Assembly: GCA_020052515.1 (NCBI GenBank)
Contig: JAGVOW010000114.1
Coordinates: forward strand, 1 to 55,009
Direction of reading: 5' to 3'
DNA length: 55,009 bases
From: Brevinematales bacterium
Lineage (GTDB): Bacteria > Spirochaetota > Brevinematia > Brevinematales > JAOACQ01
Below, in pieces: positions 35,652 to 44,437 of the stretch. The notes under the pieces are model-generated. The model did no database searches. It saw nothing but the letters and a program-made list of their open reading frames with translations, and had not been told where the DNA came from. A program made the translations under genes and the position numbers. Position 1 is the stretch's first letter, and every line of letters starts with the position of its first letter.

Positions 35652-37205
35652 TTAAAATTCTACTGTTTTTATGCCTTCTTTTTCATAAACACTTGGCCCG
35701 TTGGCCTGCCTGATCCAGCCATCCAGCGCCATAATGCAGGCTACAACACCATCAATTTTCTCGGTAGATTTTGATTTGTCCGGCTTAATATTCCCGGCAG
35801 GGTCTTGCCTTATCGTCACATTATCCACCATCCATCTTAGAACAGGATTACCGTCATGGTGAATACGGTTCTGAAGAACTAAAACTTCAAACTCTTTTGA
35901 TGGTGTTGACATGCTGGCAAATCCCTGGCCGAACCCGGCTATTTCCACTCCTTCGTTCTGAAGATTCTGGATCAATTGTGATGAGTTCCAGCGGTCAATA
36001 TTTAATTGCTTCAATTGAAATCTTTCACCGAATTCAATGACTTCCTTCTCAATAAATTTTTGATCGACAGCGTTTCCTTCCGTTGTTTTCAAATACCCTT
36101 TCTTTACCCATAGCTCATAAGGAACCTTATCTTTCCGGCTTCGAAACTCAATGTTTTCTTCTGGACACCAAAACTTTTGATAAATAAAATAATGATAATG
36201 TCCGCTAATTTCTTGCCTGAATAAAGCGACAAAAGCTGTAATGTCTGTTGTAGAAGATAAATCTAACCCAGCATAACAAACTTCCCCTTTGAATTCTTCT
36301 AAAGTATAAATATCCTGACACTCTTCCCAGAGCTCAATAGACAACCATTTTGAATGAGAGGTTACCCATTGATTCAATCTAAGCTGACGAAAAGTGTTGA
36401 TCAAGGAGGGACGTTCCATAGCCATCCTGAATTCCGCGCGCATTCCCTCGATAGCGATTGTATGTCCGAGAGACGGGTTGGCTTTATACCAATTTTTTTC
36501 ATTCTTCCAGTCATCTTTCTCATCCATTTCAAAGATTACCGGCAAATAAGAATCATCGTGAACTATCCCATCCCTTACTTTCTTCGCGTAATTATATTCC
36601 TCATAACAAATCGAATTTTTATCCATTCCAGCCGTGGTAATCATAAAAATAAGCGGTTGTCGGCGCGCCGCTCCCGCGCCTTGTGTTAATACTTCAAAGA
36701 GTTCACGGGAAACCACATGGACTTCATCAATAATTGATGTATGCGGATTTAACCCATGTTTAGTCCCGGTTTCCGAAGACAGAACTTTGTAAGTGCTTTT
36801 CGTTTTAGGAACACTGATTCTTTTGGTTGATTCTCTGATTTTGCTTCGTTTCATTAGTTTTTTATTCATTTGTATCATCTTTACAGCAGTATTAAAAACA
36901 ATAGACGCTTGTTCACGGTCACCGGCAGAGGAGTAAACTTCAGCCGAAGGTTCAAGGTCGGCAAAAAGCGAGAAGAGAGAGATGCCGGATGCAAGCTCTG
37001 ATTTACCATTTTTCTTCGCGATGAAAACAAATACTCTTCGATATTGCCGTGTTCCATCATTCCGGACCGTACCATAAATTTTTCTGATTAAATCTTCCTG
37101 CCAATTAAGAAGCTGGAAGGGTTTTCCGTACCATTGACCGGTTGTGTGGTGTAAATAAAGTTGAAAAAAATTAACCGCACGGTCTGCTTTATCTGAATCA
37201 TACAT
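35652..37205 (-). CDS. terL: Terminase large subunit
   Basis: DNA-packaging motor with an N-terminal ATPase and a C-terminal RNase H-fold nuclease. The 517-residue protein has a Walker A-type FIAKKNGKSE (about 61-70), Walker B SIIDEVH (157-163) with catalytic Glu161, a coupling motif region MITTAGMDKNS, and the nuclease aspartate Asp315 in YAGLDLSSTTD. I start at ATG 37205, which has GAGG at good spacing and lies 8 bases after the methylase stop; longer readings overlap that gene by up to 80 bases. terS is not adjacent: a methylase gene and a hairpin lie between. Confidence 0.93.
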   Translation of the reverse strand: MYDSDKADRAVNFFQLYLHHTTGQWYGKPFQLLNWQEDLIRKIYGTVRNDGTRQYRRVFVFIAKKNGKSELASGISLFSLFADLEPSAEVYSSAGDREQASIVFNTAVKMIQMNKKLMKRSKIRESTKRISVPKTKSTYKVLSSETGTKHGLNPHTSIIDEVHVVSRELFEVLTQGAGAARRQPLIFMITTAGMDKNSICYEEYNYAKKVRDGIVHDDSYLPVIFEMDEKDDWKNEKNWYKANPSLGHTIAIEGMRAEFRMAMERPSLINTFRQLRLNQWVTSHSKWLSIELWEECQDIYTLEEFKGEVCYAGLDLSSTTDITAFVALFRQEISGHYHYFIYQKFWCPEENIEFRSRKDKVPYELWVKKGYLKTTEGNAVDQKFIEKEVIEFGERFQLKQLNIDRWNSSQLIQNLQNEGVEIAGFGQGFASMSTPSKEFEVLVLQNRIHHDGNPVLRWMVDNVTIRQDPAGNIKPDKSKSTEKIDGVVACIMALDGWIRQANGPSVYEKEGIKTVEF

Positions 37206-37212
37206 ATAAACC

Positions 37213-38511
37213 TCAATCTGCCGATTTTTTATATTCATTCCATGATACTGGAGTACCATTAATGACAACGTCATCTCTCCCCGTAAAATCACACCATCTT
37301 TGAATAATCACATCGCAATAATGCTGATCAAGTTCAATGCCGTAACAAATGCGGCCGCTTTTTTCCGCGGCGATCAAAGTGGAGCCGGAGCCTAAAAAGC
37401 CGTCATAAACAATATCATTCAAAAGGCTGGAATTTACCAGCGCCCTTTGTATGAGGCTAACCGGCTTCATCGTTGGGTGTTCTTTATTCAAAACTGGCTT
37501 CTGGAATTCCCATACATTCGTTTCTATTTCTGAATTATTGATTTCTAAGTATGTTTTGCCATCTTCATTTTTTATTAAATCACGGAAAACATCTCCCACA
37601 TTTCTCCTTCCCGCCCAATAATGCGAGCTCTTCTCAAACCAGCCGTACAAAATTACCTCATACTGTTTCTGATAATTAGCCCTTCCCAGGGTAAAATGGT
37701 TTTTTACCCAAACAATAAAGTCCGAAAAATGTCCTTGATTATCTTGAAAGGCCGCTTTTAAAGTGCTGGATTCCGCTGAGGACATGCAAACATAGAGATC
37801 GCCAGTTGTGAAATCACGGACAGCGTTGAAGAAATCTGATAAAAATTGGTGAAATCCATTTCCATTAAAATGATCATTCTTAATTTTCCTTCCACGGACA
37901 TCCTTATAATCACAATTATAGGGAGGATCGGTGAAAATCATGGCACATTTTCTTCCGTCAAAAAGTTTCTCCAAATACTGACGATCAGTTGAATCTCCGC
38001 ATAGAAGACGATGTTTTCCCAATTCAATTAAATCTCCCGATTGAATAATGATTCTACTTCCAGCTTCAGGAATTATATTTTCCAATTCTGTATGAAGATT
38101 TTCATCTAAAGACAGGTCAATACCAATCTCTTCGAGATCGAGAGAGTCCAGGCCCGTCAATTTTAGATCAATATCCATTTGATTTAATTCAATCAATATC
38201 TTTTCCAATTCCTTCTCATTCCAATTCCCGGAATGCTGATTTGCCCGAATATTGATCAATTGTTTCTCTGTCTCGGAATAGCCAATTAGTTGTTTACAGT
38301 CTACTTTCATATCCGCATGCAAGGCCGTTACCCTCTGAATTCCGGCAATTATTACATTATTTTCATCTATCACTATTACACCAAAGTCACCTAATATTTC
38401 TAAGGATTCCCGAAGATCGTTTAAGCGCTCTTTATTAATCTTCCGGGGATTAATAAATTCCAGCTTCAATTCAGAAACACGCCTTTGGCAGATAACAATT
38501 CTTTTCTCCAT
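37213..38511 (-). CDS. ParB-like domain fused to an adenine/cytosine-N DNA methyltransferase
   Basis: A 432-residue fusion common in phages. The N-terminal 120 residues form a ParB/Srx-like domain (FINPRKINKERLNDLRESL, IIAGIQRVTALH) thought to aid DNA binding. The C-terminal methylase has motif IV DPPY (195-198), SAM motif I in YDGFLGSGSTLIAAEKSG near the C-terminus, and KEHPTMKPVSL. The order (motif IV before motif I) is the beta class, with DPPY usually N6-adenine. GAGGAAGGG precedes ATG 38511. The gene is inserted between terS and terL. It may protect phage DNA from host restriction; there is no partner nuclease. Confidence 0.9.
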   Translation of the reverse strand: MEKRIVICQRRVSELKLEFINPRKINKERLNDLRESLEILGDFGVIVIDENNVIIAGIQRVTALHADMKVDCKQLIGYSETEKQLINIRANQHSGNWNEKELEKILIELNQMDIDLKLTGLDSLDLEEIGIDLSLDENLHTELENIIPEAGSRIIIQSGDLIELGKHRLLCGDSTDRQYLEKLFDGRKCAMIFTDPPYNCDYKDVRGRKIKNDHFNGNGFHQFLSDFFNAVRDFTTGDLYVCMSSAESSTLKAAFQDNQGHFSDFIVWVKNHFTLGRANYQKQYEVILYGWFEKSSHYWAGRRNVGDVFRDLIKNEDGKTYLEINNSEIETNVWEFQKPVLNKEHPTMKPVSLIQRALVNSSLLNDIVYDGFLGSGSTLIAAEKSGRICYGIELDQHYCDVIIQRWCDFTGRDDVVINGTPVSWNEYKKSAD

Positions 38512-38521
38512 ACCCTTCCTC

Positions 38522-38543
38522 AAAAAAGTCGTATGATACGACT
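38522..38543 (-). terminator. Hairpin with T6 between terS and the methylase
   Basis: On the minus strand AGTCGTA-TCA-TACGACT forms a 7-bp stem and is followed at once by TTTTTT, then by the methylase ribosome binding site. It has the full shape of an intrinsic terminator. As DNA it is also an AGTCGTAT/ATACGACT palindrome that could be an operator for the methylase. Confidence 0.7.
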
Positions 38544-38550
38544 CAAAGTA

Positions 38551-38922
38551 TTAAAGGCCAAGAAAATCGTCTTCTTCGTCGCCTTCATCCATGTTTATTT
38601 TCTTTCTGGCCATTGGGGAAAGACCCAGCCGGTCGGCGCAAGTCCGAACATCTTTCCAGGATTCCCTCGCGATCGCAACTTCCGGACGAACCTGGGTATA
38701 CCCCTTTGTTCCAACTTTCACCGTCTGACCATTTTCTTTCAAAAAGTATTCCATGCGCATAGCATTGGCATAAGCCAGACAATAATTCGTTAACAAAGCA
38801 ATATCGAGTTCTGTTATAATGTCCTTACTCTGTAAAAGCGGGATCGTGTCATTCCAATATTTCGAAGCCACCCTATCTTTTTTAATGAGCGGTGGAATAG
38901 AAATTTTTCTTTTCTCCGACAT
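38551..38922 (-). CDS. terS: Terminase small subunit (P27 family)
   Basis: DNA-recognition subunit of the packaging terminase. The 123 residues match the P27 type: IPPLIKKDRVASKYWNDT at the N-terminus, a helical core ITELDIALLTNYCLAYANAM and the LGLSPMARKKI near the C-terminus with an acidic end (DEGDEEDDF). GAGGTG lies before ATG 38922. It follows an HNH endonuclease gene, as in many HK97-like and pac/cos phages. Confidence 0.88.
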   Translation of the reverse strand: MSEKRKISIPPLIKKDRVASKYWNDTIPLLQSKDIITELDIALLTNYCLAYANAMRMEYFLKENGQTVKVGTKGYTQVRPEVAIARESWKDVRTCADRLGLSPMARKKINMDEGDEEDDFLGL

Positions 38923-39040
38923 TTTCACCTCAAAATTTGACTTACTGTTTTAAAGACCATAAAATAATACCCACCCCTAAAAAATTCTAAAAAATTTCTG
39001 CGAGACTAGGCACAACGGTTACTATTAAATCTGGTAGAGA

Positions 39041-39418
39041 TTAGAGACCCCCTCCCTGTCTCCAACCTCCGCCATCTCTTGTTGCCGTTTTTATATCATG
39101 GTGTTTTTTACATAAAGCCTGCCAGTTACTTTTATCCCAAAATAAAGTTAAGTTTCCCTTATGGGGTTTTATATGATCTACAACTTCCGCTTTTACCGAT
39201 AATCCTTTTTTAATACAATCCACACAATAATTGTGCTTACTCAAATATTCCAGACTTTCCATTCGCCAGCGGTAACTATATAGATCGCTCCTGTTTCCGC
39301 GCTTTTTGTCGAACTCCGCTTTCTTTTTCAGCTCGTGATCCCTGCAGTAGGCGTGGCTTGCTTCTGCCAGATTTGGGCAACAACTTATTGCGCAGGGCTT
39401 TTTTGGTTTGCTTGGCAT
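39041..39418 (-). CDS. HNH endonuclease
   Basis: A 125-residue nuclease of the phage packaging type. A Cys pair site (CAISCCPNLAEASHAYC) and YCVDC form the zinc ribbon, followed by the HNH core VVDHIKPHKGNLTLFWDKSN and LCKKHHDIKT. Such proteins next to terS stimulate cos cleavage by the terminase. ATG 39418 has GGGGGAAAGAA upstream. The first 143 bases are overlapped by the end of the preceding gene in another frame. Confidence 0.9.
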   Translation of the reverse strand: MPSKPKKPCAISCCPNLAEASHAYCRDHELKKKAEFDKKRGNRSDLYSYRWRMESLEYLSKHNYCVDCIKKGLSVKAEVVDHIKPHKGNLTLFWDKSNWQALCKKHHDIKTATRDGGGWRQGGGL

Positions 39419-39692
39419 TTCTTCTTTCCCCCAATATCGTTTCATCCGCCTGCTTTAACCAATCAGGCTGATTTATCTGCGATGTAATCTCTATTCCAAT
39501 ATCAGCGGTATCCTCGGAAGTTATCTTCTGCAATACGCTTAATTCAATATTGCTTTGCGAACCGCTCTTTACTAACAAAGCGTCTGTTTGTAATGATTTC
39601 AGTATAATGTAATTTGCCAGTTTCTTTTTTTGCATACTTATCCTTTGAGGATCAAAATTTCCCGTTAATTTAAAGTCATCCTCATCCATCAT
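39276..39692 (-). CDS. Phage hypothetical protein overlapping the HNH gene
   Basis: A 138-residue reading that begins MMDEDDFKLTGNFDPQRISM, joined to the upstream gene by ATGA. The N-terminal 90 residues look like a normal mixed helix protein. The last 48, inside the HNH gene in another frame, are very basic (KQTKKALRNKLLPKSGRSK), which may be an incidental by-product of overlap or a real DNA-binding tail. No family recognised. It could also be a gene shortened by a frameshift into the HNH start. Confidence 0.5.
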   Translation of the reverse strand: MMDEDDFKLTGNFDPQRISMQKKKLANYIILKSLQTDALLVKSGSQSNIELSVLQKITSEDTADIGIEITSQINQPDWLKQADETILGERRNAKQTKKALRNKLLPKSGRSKPRLLQGSRAEKESGVRQKARKQERSI

Positions 39693-40264
39693 TCCCCCGG
39701 ATCGACTTGATCTAAATCCGATAATATCTTTTCATCCAACTCTTTTTGATTAACAGGTTCATTACCTCTACGATAATCTACAAATTCAATCATTTTTACC
39801 AGATGACATTCTCGTTTTTGCTGGGACTCTTCAATCATCTGTTTAATTTTTAACAATTCTTCTAACGTTTTGTTTTTTAAACTTTCTTTAATTCTTCCAG
39901 ACTTTAGCTCCTGATAAATATCATTCAGCAACCCCCGCTCTTTCTCTTGATCCTCTCCAGCGTAGGACTCCATTCGCTCATGGAACTCTTCCATAGGCAT
40001 AAGGCGAGGACAAATAACAACCTGCTTTGAATTTTGCGCGGCTTCTGGAAATAAATAGGAAACTTCTCCTTCTTTAGGCTTTGGGTATATTTGGAATTCT
40101 CTCTGCCAATTGCGCAGGGAACGCCCATCTTTTGGAAGAACGATGCCCAGCTCGTCTTTTATCTTTGTCAACACGCGAGGAATAGCGCTTCCATTTCCAC
40201 CGCACTCCGCATATATTTCCGTCATTTTACGTTTTTCTTCTTCTTTGTATTTAATAAAGCCCAT
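39689..40264 (-). CDS. Phage protein with N-terminal helix-turn-helix
   Basis: The 191-residue product opens with a HTH-like stretch (KRKMTEIYAECGGNGSAIPR and LGIVLPKDGRSLRNWQREF) similar to DNA-binding domains of terminase small subunits and transposase-like proteins. A long charged coiled coil follows (about 85-190). GGAGTG precedes the ATG. As a possible first gene of the late operon it might aid packaging or regulate late transcription; this is inference. It does not resemble the P27 terS two genes downstream. Confidence 0.6.
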   Translation of the reverse strand: MGFIKYKEEEKRKMTEIYAECGGNGSAIPRVLTKIKDELGIVLPKDGRSLRNWQREFQIYPKPKEGEVSYLFPEAAQNSKQVVICPRLMPMEEFHERMESYAGEDQEKERGLLNDIYQELKSGRIKESLKNKTLEELLKIKQMIEESQQKRECHLVKMIEFVDYRRGNEPVNQKELDEKILSDLDQVDPGE

Positions 40265-40311
40265 TGCATTACACTCCGGTTATAAAAGGAAAAGAATACC
40301 AGATTAAAGAT

Positions 40312-40542
40312 TTATAAATAAAAACCATGTTCCCTTATGCATTTTTTAACAAAAAACGTACTATTCACAGCGCTATCAAAAACCTTAATTGCATAAAGTG
40401 TAAAACAATAATACAAAACATTTTCTATTTCTATATATTTCATAGAAATAATATAATAGCCCAACAAACCTAAAAAACATAAACAGGTTTTCAGCCCCTC
40501 TGCGATTATATTTATTACTTTTTCATTTAAACCCTTTGGCAT
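40312..40542 (-). CDS. Small membrane protein, uncertain
   Basis: A 76-residue reading, MPKGLNEKVINIIAEGLKTC, with two hydrophobic stretches (CLCFLGLLGYYIISM and VLYYCFTLYAIKVF). The ATG has no clear ribosome binding site. It lies alone downstream of the AT-rich promoter-like block, before the late genes. It might be a real membrane moron or a chance open frame; two membrane segments and plausible codons favour the former slightly. Confidence 0.35.
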   Translation of the reverse strand: MPKGLNEKVINIIAEGLKTCLCFLGLLGYYIISMKYIEIENVLYYCFTLYAIKVFDSAVNSTFFVKKCIREHGFYL

Positions 40543-40780
40543 TGGAATTATATTTAGGTTTTTTAGGTATTTGATGTTATAAAACTAACTCTTTATAATA
40601 TAAAGAATTATAATAAGCATCTTATTTATCAAACATCAAAAACCTAAATACTTATACGAAAAAATCAGTTAATCCTCAATAAAAAACGTGAATAAACAGG
40701 ATTGCTTAGAAACTTCTTAAGGATAAATGTAAAGATAAGTTGTAAAGGTTTGTCTGCTTAGCTTATTTTTAAAACGAAAT
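40543..40780. promoter_or_regulatory. AT-rich gene-free block with nested inverted repeats
   Basis: No gene is supported in this block. A 19-base arm at 40632-40650 (AACATCAAAAACCTAAATA) is complementary to 40551-40578 with a short insertion in the left arm. Between the arms lie CTTTATAATATAAAG (40591-40605, a perfect 15-base palindrome) and a minus-strand TATAAT. A late promoter under an operator, or a replication origin, would both look like this. Confidence 0.5.
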
Positions 40781-40820
40781 CTTCCCCTAAATTTTAGGGG
40801 AAGCGGGGAAAAGTTCCCCG
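40781..40820 (-). terminator. Two back-to-back hairpins at the end of the sigma-like gene
   Basis: CTTCCCCTAAA and TTTAGGGGAAG (40781-40803, 11-bp arms) and CGGGGAA-AAG-TTCCCCG (40804-40820) are adjacent perfect inverted repeats. They include the last codons and stop of the leftward gene and are followed on the minus strand by ATTTCGTTTT. A double-hairpin terminator for the replication operon is likely. Confidence 0.55.
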
Positions 40821-41257
40821 CCTGCTTTAAACTGAGTGTTATAATTAGATTTTTTGAAAAAAGCTTGATGAAATTCGGCTCTTTTTTCGGCATCCGTATA
40901 TTGTTTCTGCCAATGTTCATCTCGAAATTCAATTATAAATTCATAAGACACATTTTCTATTTTGATTCTCCGGTTTTTTGGAATCTTTCTTTCGTTCGTG
41001 TTGGCTATTCCAGCACGATAATAGGCATCTGTGATCCGCTGCCTGATAAAAAGATTGACATTGTAGCTTCTTATTTCTACCTTTGAAATCATCATTTTTT
41101 CGATAGCAATCATAACTACGTCATTTTTTACATCGCCTCTAATCTTTACCCTTTTTGAAACCACACGCTTGAAGACATCGAAATCTTTATTCGAAATAGT
41201 CCCTTTCCGTAAAGACTCAATATAGGCGCATAGTTCGATTTGAGTTACTTTTTTCAT
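40787..41257 (-). CDS. Phage protein with sigma region 2-like pattern
   Basis: The 156 residues are basic and include GDVKNDVVMIAIEKMM and IRSYNVNLFIRQRITDAYYR. This resembles the sigma-70 region 2 order (acidic entry, helix, then a helix ending in D-YYR). No region 4 is present. Being the last gene before the AT-rich block that precedes the late operon, it could be a late transcription activator. This is a resemblance read by eye, not a family assignment; a plain DNA-binding protein is equally possible. It follows the primase gene with the start touching its stop. Confidence 0.5.
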   Translation of the reverse strand: MKKVTQIELCAYIESLRKGTISNKDFDVFKRVVSKRVKIRGDVKNDVVMIAIEKMMISKVEIRSYNVNLFIRQRITDAYYRAGIANTNERKIPKNRRIKIENVSYEFIIEFRDEHWQKQYTDAEKRAEFHQAFFKKSNYNTQFKAGGELFPASPKI

Positions 41258-44200
41258 CTAAAACCCCGGGTTATCCGCTAATTTTTCCATATCAGCCGGA
41301 ATAGAATAATCCAATTCATCAACATTCGTCGGTGGAAGCTGATAAGCGTATGGGACATCAACACCTATTGACTTCTTGAAGATCTCATGGCCAAAATTAA
41401 TCTCAATATAGGTCCCGTTACGCTCTTTCTTTTCTCCCTTAATCCACTGCGTTCTTGAAATATTAGTGTGCTTCACGACAAAAGGGAGGCTATATATTTC
41501 TTTCATAACATTTTCCTGTGAATAATCCTTTAACATTTGAGAACTGCGGAAGAAATCAGAAGCGTCAGACAATTTCACATAATGCCTTATAGAAAATACA
41601 GCCGGCTCAAATAAAAGATTATTTCTTTCGTCCTTAATAGAATGTTTTTCTTTGATTTCCCTGCGTTTAGTTTCTCCCTGGCTTATTATCAGGGGATTTG
41701 CTTCTTTCTCAATAGTAACCGCGCATTCCATCAGAGCGGAAGCCAGGAAGTCAACTTTATTCAATTTTTCACTCTCCGATTTTGCTATAAACTCTAAATA
41801 TTCTTTCACTTTCATTTTTATCCCGACTGACTCTCCGCAAGCCAGAAGAATTGACCACATTTTGATTATACGGGTACTTTTCAGGTCTAATTTGACGATC
41901 TGCTCCTCTATTTCTTCCACCCTTCCCTCAAGCTGGTTCATTTCTATTTTTGATACTTTATTATAAAAATCAATATAAATATCAAGCGCGTTATCCTTCA
42001 CAAAGTTTTCGAAATCCCTGTAAACCTTATAGTCATACCTCTGATCTTCCTTAACAAAATGAATATTGATCACTCTGGATTCTAAAGCCTCAGAATCCTG
42101 CTCAGATTCCAGACTAATAGAATGGTTGGTTGTTATAAAAACTGAATTTCTGATTTGAGGGTTGTTGAGTTTTCCTTCAAGATCGCGGCGCGGGCGGTAT
42201 GAATTTGAGGCAGCGTCTTTTAGGAATCCCACATAATCCTCAATTGGCCGCATATCGTCAATTAATATCAGCCCGTTAATCCGGTTTTCCTGCAGTTTAT
42301 ACAATTGATGCTCTGTAATCTTTGCCCTGTGCTTTTCAATGTTAGTAATGGCCGATAAAGCGTCTAAAAATGTGGTTTTACCGACTGAGGGAGTCTGGCC
42401 GTAGAAATTTAAGGATGGTACTTCGGTAAAGCGTTTCACGAGTTTTTCCCGAAGCATCGCGGTCACAAGAAAAGCGGCCGTTATTCTTGATTTTTCTTTC
42501 GTTTTAAAAAGCCTGTCAGATTTTTGAAGAAACTCCTGTATTTTTCCTTCGGGACAAACTTTCGATTTTGAATATTGATCGATCAATTTGGATTCATTCA
42601 CTCTTTTTAAATTGTACCCGGTTATAAAATATATTTCCTCTCCTGTATCGACTATGTTATCTTTTGCCGAATAATACTGGCCATCTTTAAAGATAAAATC
42701 ATACCCCGCGAGAAACGAGTTCCCTTCAGTAAAGTTCACGCCGACGTTAGCAATTTTTACTTCTTTGGAATGAGACAAACAGTAAGCATGGAGTACCTGC
42801 CGCATCCGGCCGACTTGAATAGCAACACCATGTTTTACAAAATAATTCTGAAGTTTTGTCGCTTCTCCAAAGCGTTCTTCCGGTATGGTTATTAAAAAAG
42901 GTTTTGTATTCGGCCTGCGGCACTCCAGCGTATAAAAAGTCTCGTCATCCTGTTTGACTCTATATTTAGGGATGATTACATGCGACGATTGAATCATCGC
43001 CCAGTCCGTCTTTTTTACTTTTTCCTGTGTTCTTTTATCCTCTTCTTCTCGATCAATCCGCTGAAACATCTGCCAATCTTTATTAATAACAACAATGGAA
43101 CCGTCCCAATTAGCCCATTCTGCTTTTCCCTCAAATTTTTCACCATCCTTTTCTTCAATGACAACCTTTCCTTTGTTGAATTTTGAATAAAAATCTTTTT
43201 TTACAGCTTCAACTGAAACACCAATTAACCCCGCAAGCTTTGATAGTAATTTTTCTTTTTGTATTTCCGATGGTTCTTTTTTAATAAATTCAAAAGATAA
43301 ATTCAGGTCTTTTGATAAAAAAACAATTGGTTCTTCCGCCTCACAGCATAATTTTTCAATAGCTGACATTCCTCCTGAAAGGGCTACCTCATCCGGGTCT
43401 TTTCCTTCCGGAAGTTTTACAACCATTGTCTTGATTTTTCCGGATAAAGAAATCAATGCGCTTGATGCCGCTTTTTCGCCAGCTTTGTCGGAATCCAGCA
43501 TTAAAAATATTTGTTCCGCTCCGGATTTTTGTAATAAAACAGCTTGTTTATCCGAAAATGCGGTCCCCATAGCGGCTACGGAAAAGCGCACGCCGGATTG
43601 CCATAATCCGATAACATCCATAAATCCTTCTACGAGAATCGCTGTTTTAATGTCGCGAATGGAATGAGAATTTTCATAATAGCCGTATAAAAGAGAATCT
43701 TTTTTAAAAAGAGGCGTTTCTTTGGTATTCATATATTTCGCGCGGCCTTTTTGATCATCTAATAGGCGGCCTGAAAAACCTGATATTCTTCCCCGTTTAT
43801 CCACTATTGGAAAAATAACCCGATCCCGAAATAGGTCGTAAACATCGCCGTTATTATTATGGCCAACCAGGCCACCTGTAGTCAAATCATCAAGATTGAA
43901 TCCTTTAGCTTTTAAGAATTCAAAAAGCCCCGCCTTCCCCTCGCCCCCAAAGCCAAGTTGAAAAGCCCCAATGGTAGAGGGTGAAAGCGCGCGCCCTTTT
44001 AGGTAATTTAAAGCTTTTTCAGTCCTATTCAAAACGGTTTGAAAATATTCAAGAGCAAATTGATTGATTTGAGACAATTTATTGATCAACTCTAATCTTT
44101 TATTGATTTCCTTGTTAGCCCCTGAATAATCATAACCAGAGACATCAACACCTGATTTTTCGGCCATATATTTGACCGCTTCCCTGAATTCCAACCCTTT

Positions 44201-44437
44201 TTTTTCCTTTAAGAGCGTAAAAACATTTCCTTTTGCCTGACAGGAAAAACAGTTATAGACCCCTTTTTCTTCATTTATAAACAGATTTGGATTATTATGA
44301 TCGTTATGGAATGGACAAAATGCTGAATACTCGCCGGATCTGCCCCGGCGTTCTGTTTTTATACCCAAAGCCTCAAATTCCTCAACTATGGAAATGGCGG
44401 AGAGAATTTGATCTATAATCGAATCGTCATATCGCAT
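41258..44437 (-). CDS. DnaG-type primase fused to a helicase-like ATPase
   Basis: A 1,059-residue replication protein. It has a CHC2 zinc finger (Cys41, His44 in CPFHND; Cys63, Cys66 in YNCFSC), the RNAP basic domain with INQFALEYFQTVL, and a TOPRIM domain (AILVEGFMDVIGLW and LMLDSDKAGEKAA). In the C-terminal half, an ATPase has Walker A FYGQTPSVGKTT near residue 680, Walker B GLILIDDMRP and sensor region SVFITTNHSISLES. This is the architecture of phage primase-helicases that start their own replication. Start ATG 44437 lacks a strong binding site and may be coupled to the small upstream reading frame. Confidence 0.9.
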   Translation of the reverse strand: MRYDDSIIDQILSAISIVEEFEALGIKTERRGRSGEYSAFCPFHNDHNNPNLFINEEKGVYNCFSCQAKGNVFTLLKEKKGLEFREAVKYMAEKSGVDVSGYDYSGANKEINKRLELINKLSQINQFALEYFQTVLNRTEKALNYLKGRALSPSTIGAFQLGFGGEGKAGLFEFLKAKGFNLDDLTTGGLVGHNNNGDVYDLFRDRVIFPIVDKRGRISGFSGRLLDDQKGRAKYMNTKETPLFKKDSLLYGYYENSHSIRDIKTAILVEGFMDVIGLWQSGVRFSVAAMGTAFSDKQAVLLQKSGAEQIFLMLDSDKAGEKAASSALISLSGKIKTMVVKLPEGKDPDEVALSGGMSAIEKLCCEAEEPIVFLSKDLNLSFEFIKKEPSEIQKEKLLSKLAGLIGVSVEAVKKDFYSKFNKGKVVIEEKDGEKFEGKAEWANWDGSIVVINKDWQMFQRIDREEEDKRTQEKVKKTDWAMIQSSHVIIPKYRVKQDDETFYTLECRRPNTKPFLITIPEERFGEATKLQNYFVKHGVAIQVGRMRQVLHAYCLSHSKEVKIANVGVNFTEGNSFLAGYDFIFKDGQYYSAKDNIVDTGEEIYFITGYNLKRVNESKLIDQYSKSKVCPEGKIQEFLQKSDRLFKTKEKSRITAAFLVTAMLREKLVKRFTEVPSLNFYGQTPSVGKTTFLDALSAITNIEKHRAKITEHQLYKLQENRINGLILIDDMRPIEDYVGFLKDAASNSYRPRRDLEGKLNNPQIRNSVFITTNHSISLESEQDSEALESRVINIHFVKEDQRYDYKVYRDFENFVKDNALDIYIDFYNKVSKIEMNQLEGRVEEIEEQIVKLDLKSTRIIKMWSILLACGESVGIKMKVKEYLEFIAKSESEKLNKVDFLASALMECAVTIEKEANPLIISQGETKRREIKEKHSIKDERNNLLFEPAVFSIRHYVKLSDASDFFRSSQMLKDYSQENVMKEIYSLPFVVKHTNISRTQWIKGEKKERNGTYIEINFGHEIFKKSIGVDVPYAYQLPPTNVDELDYSIPADMEKLADNPGF

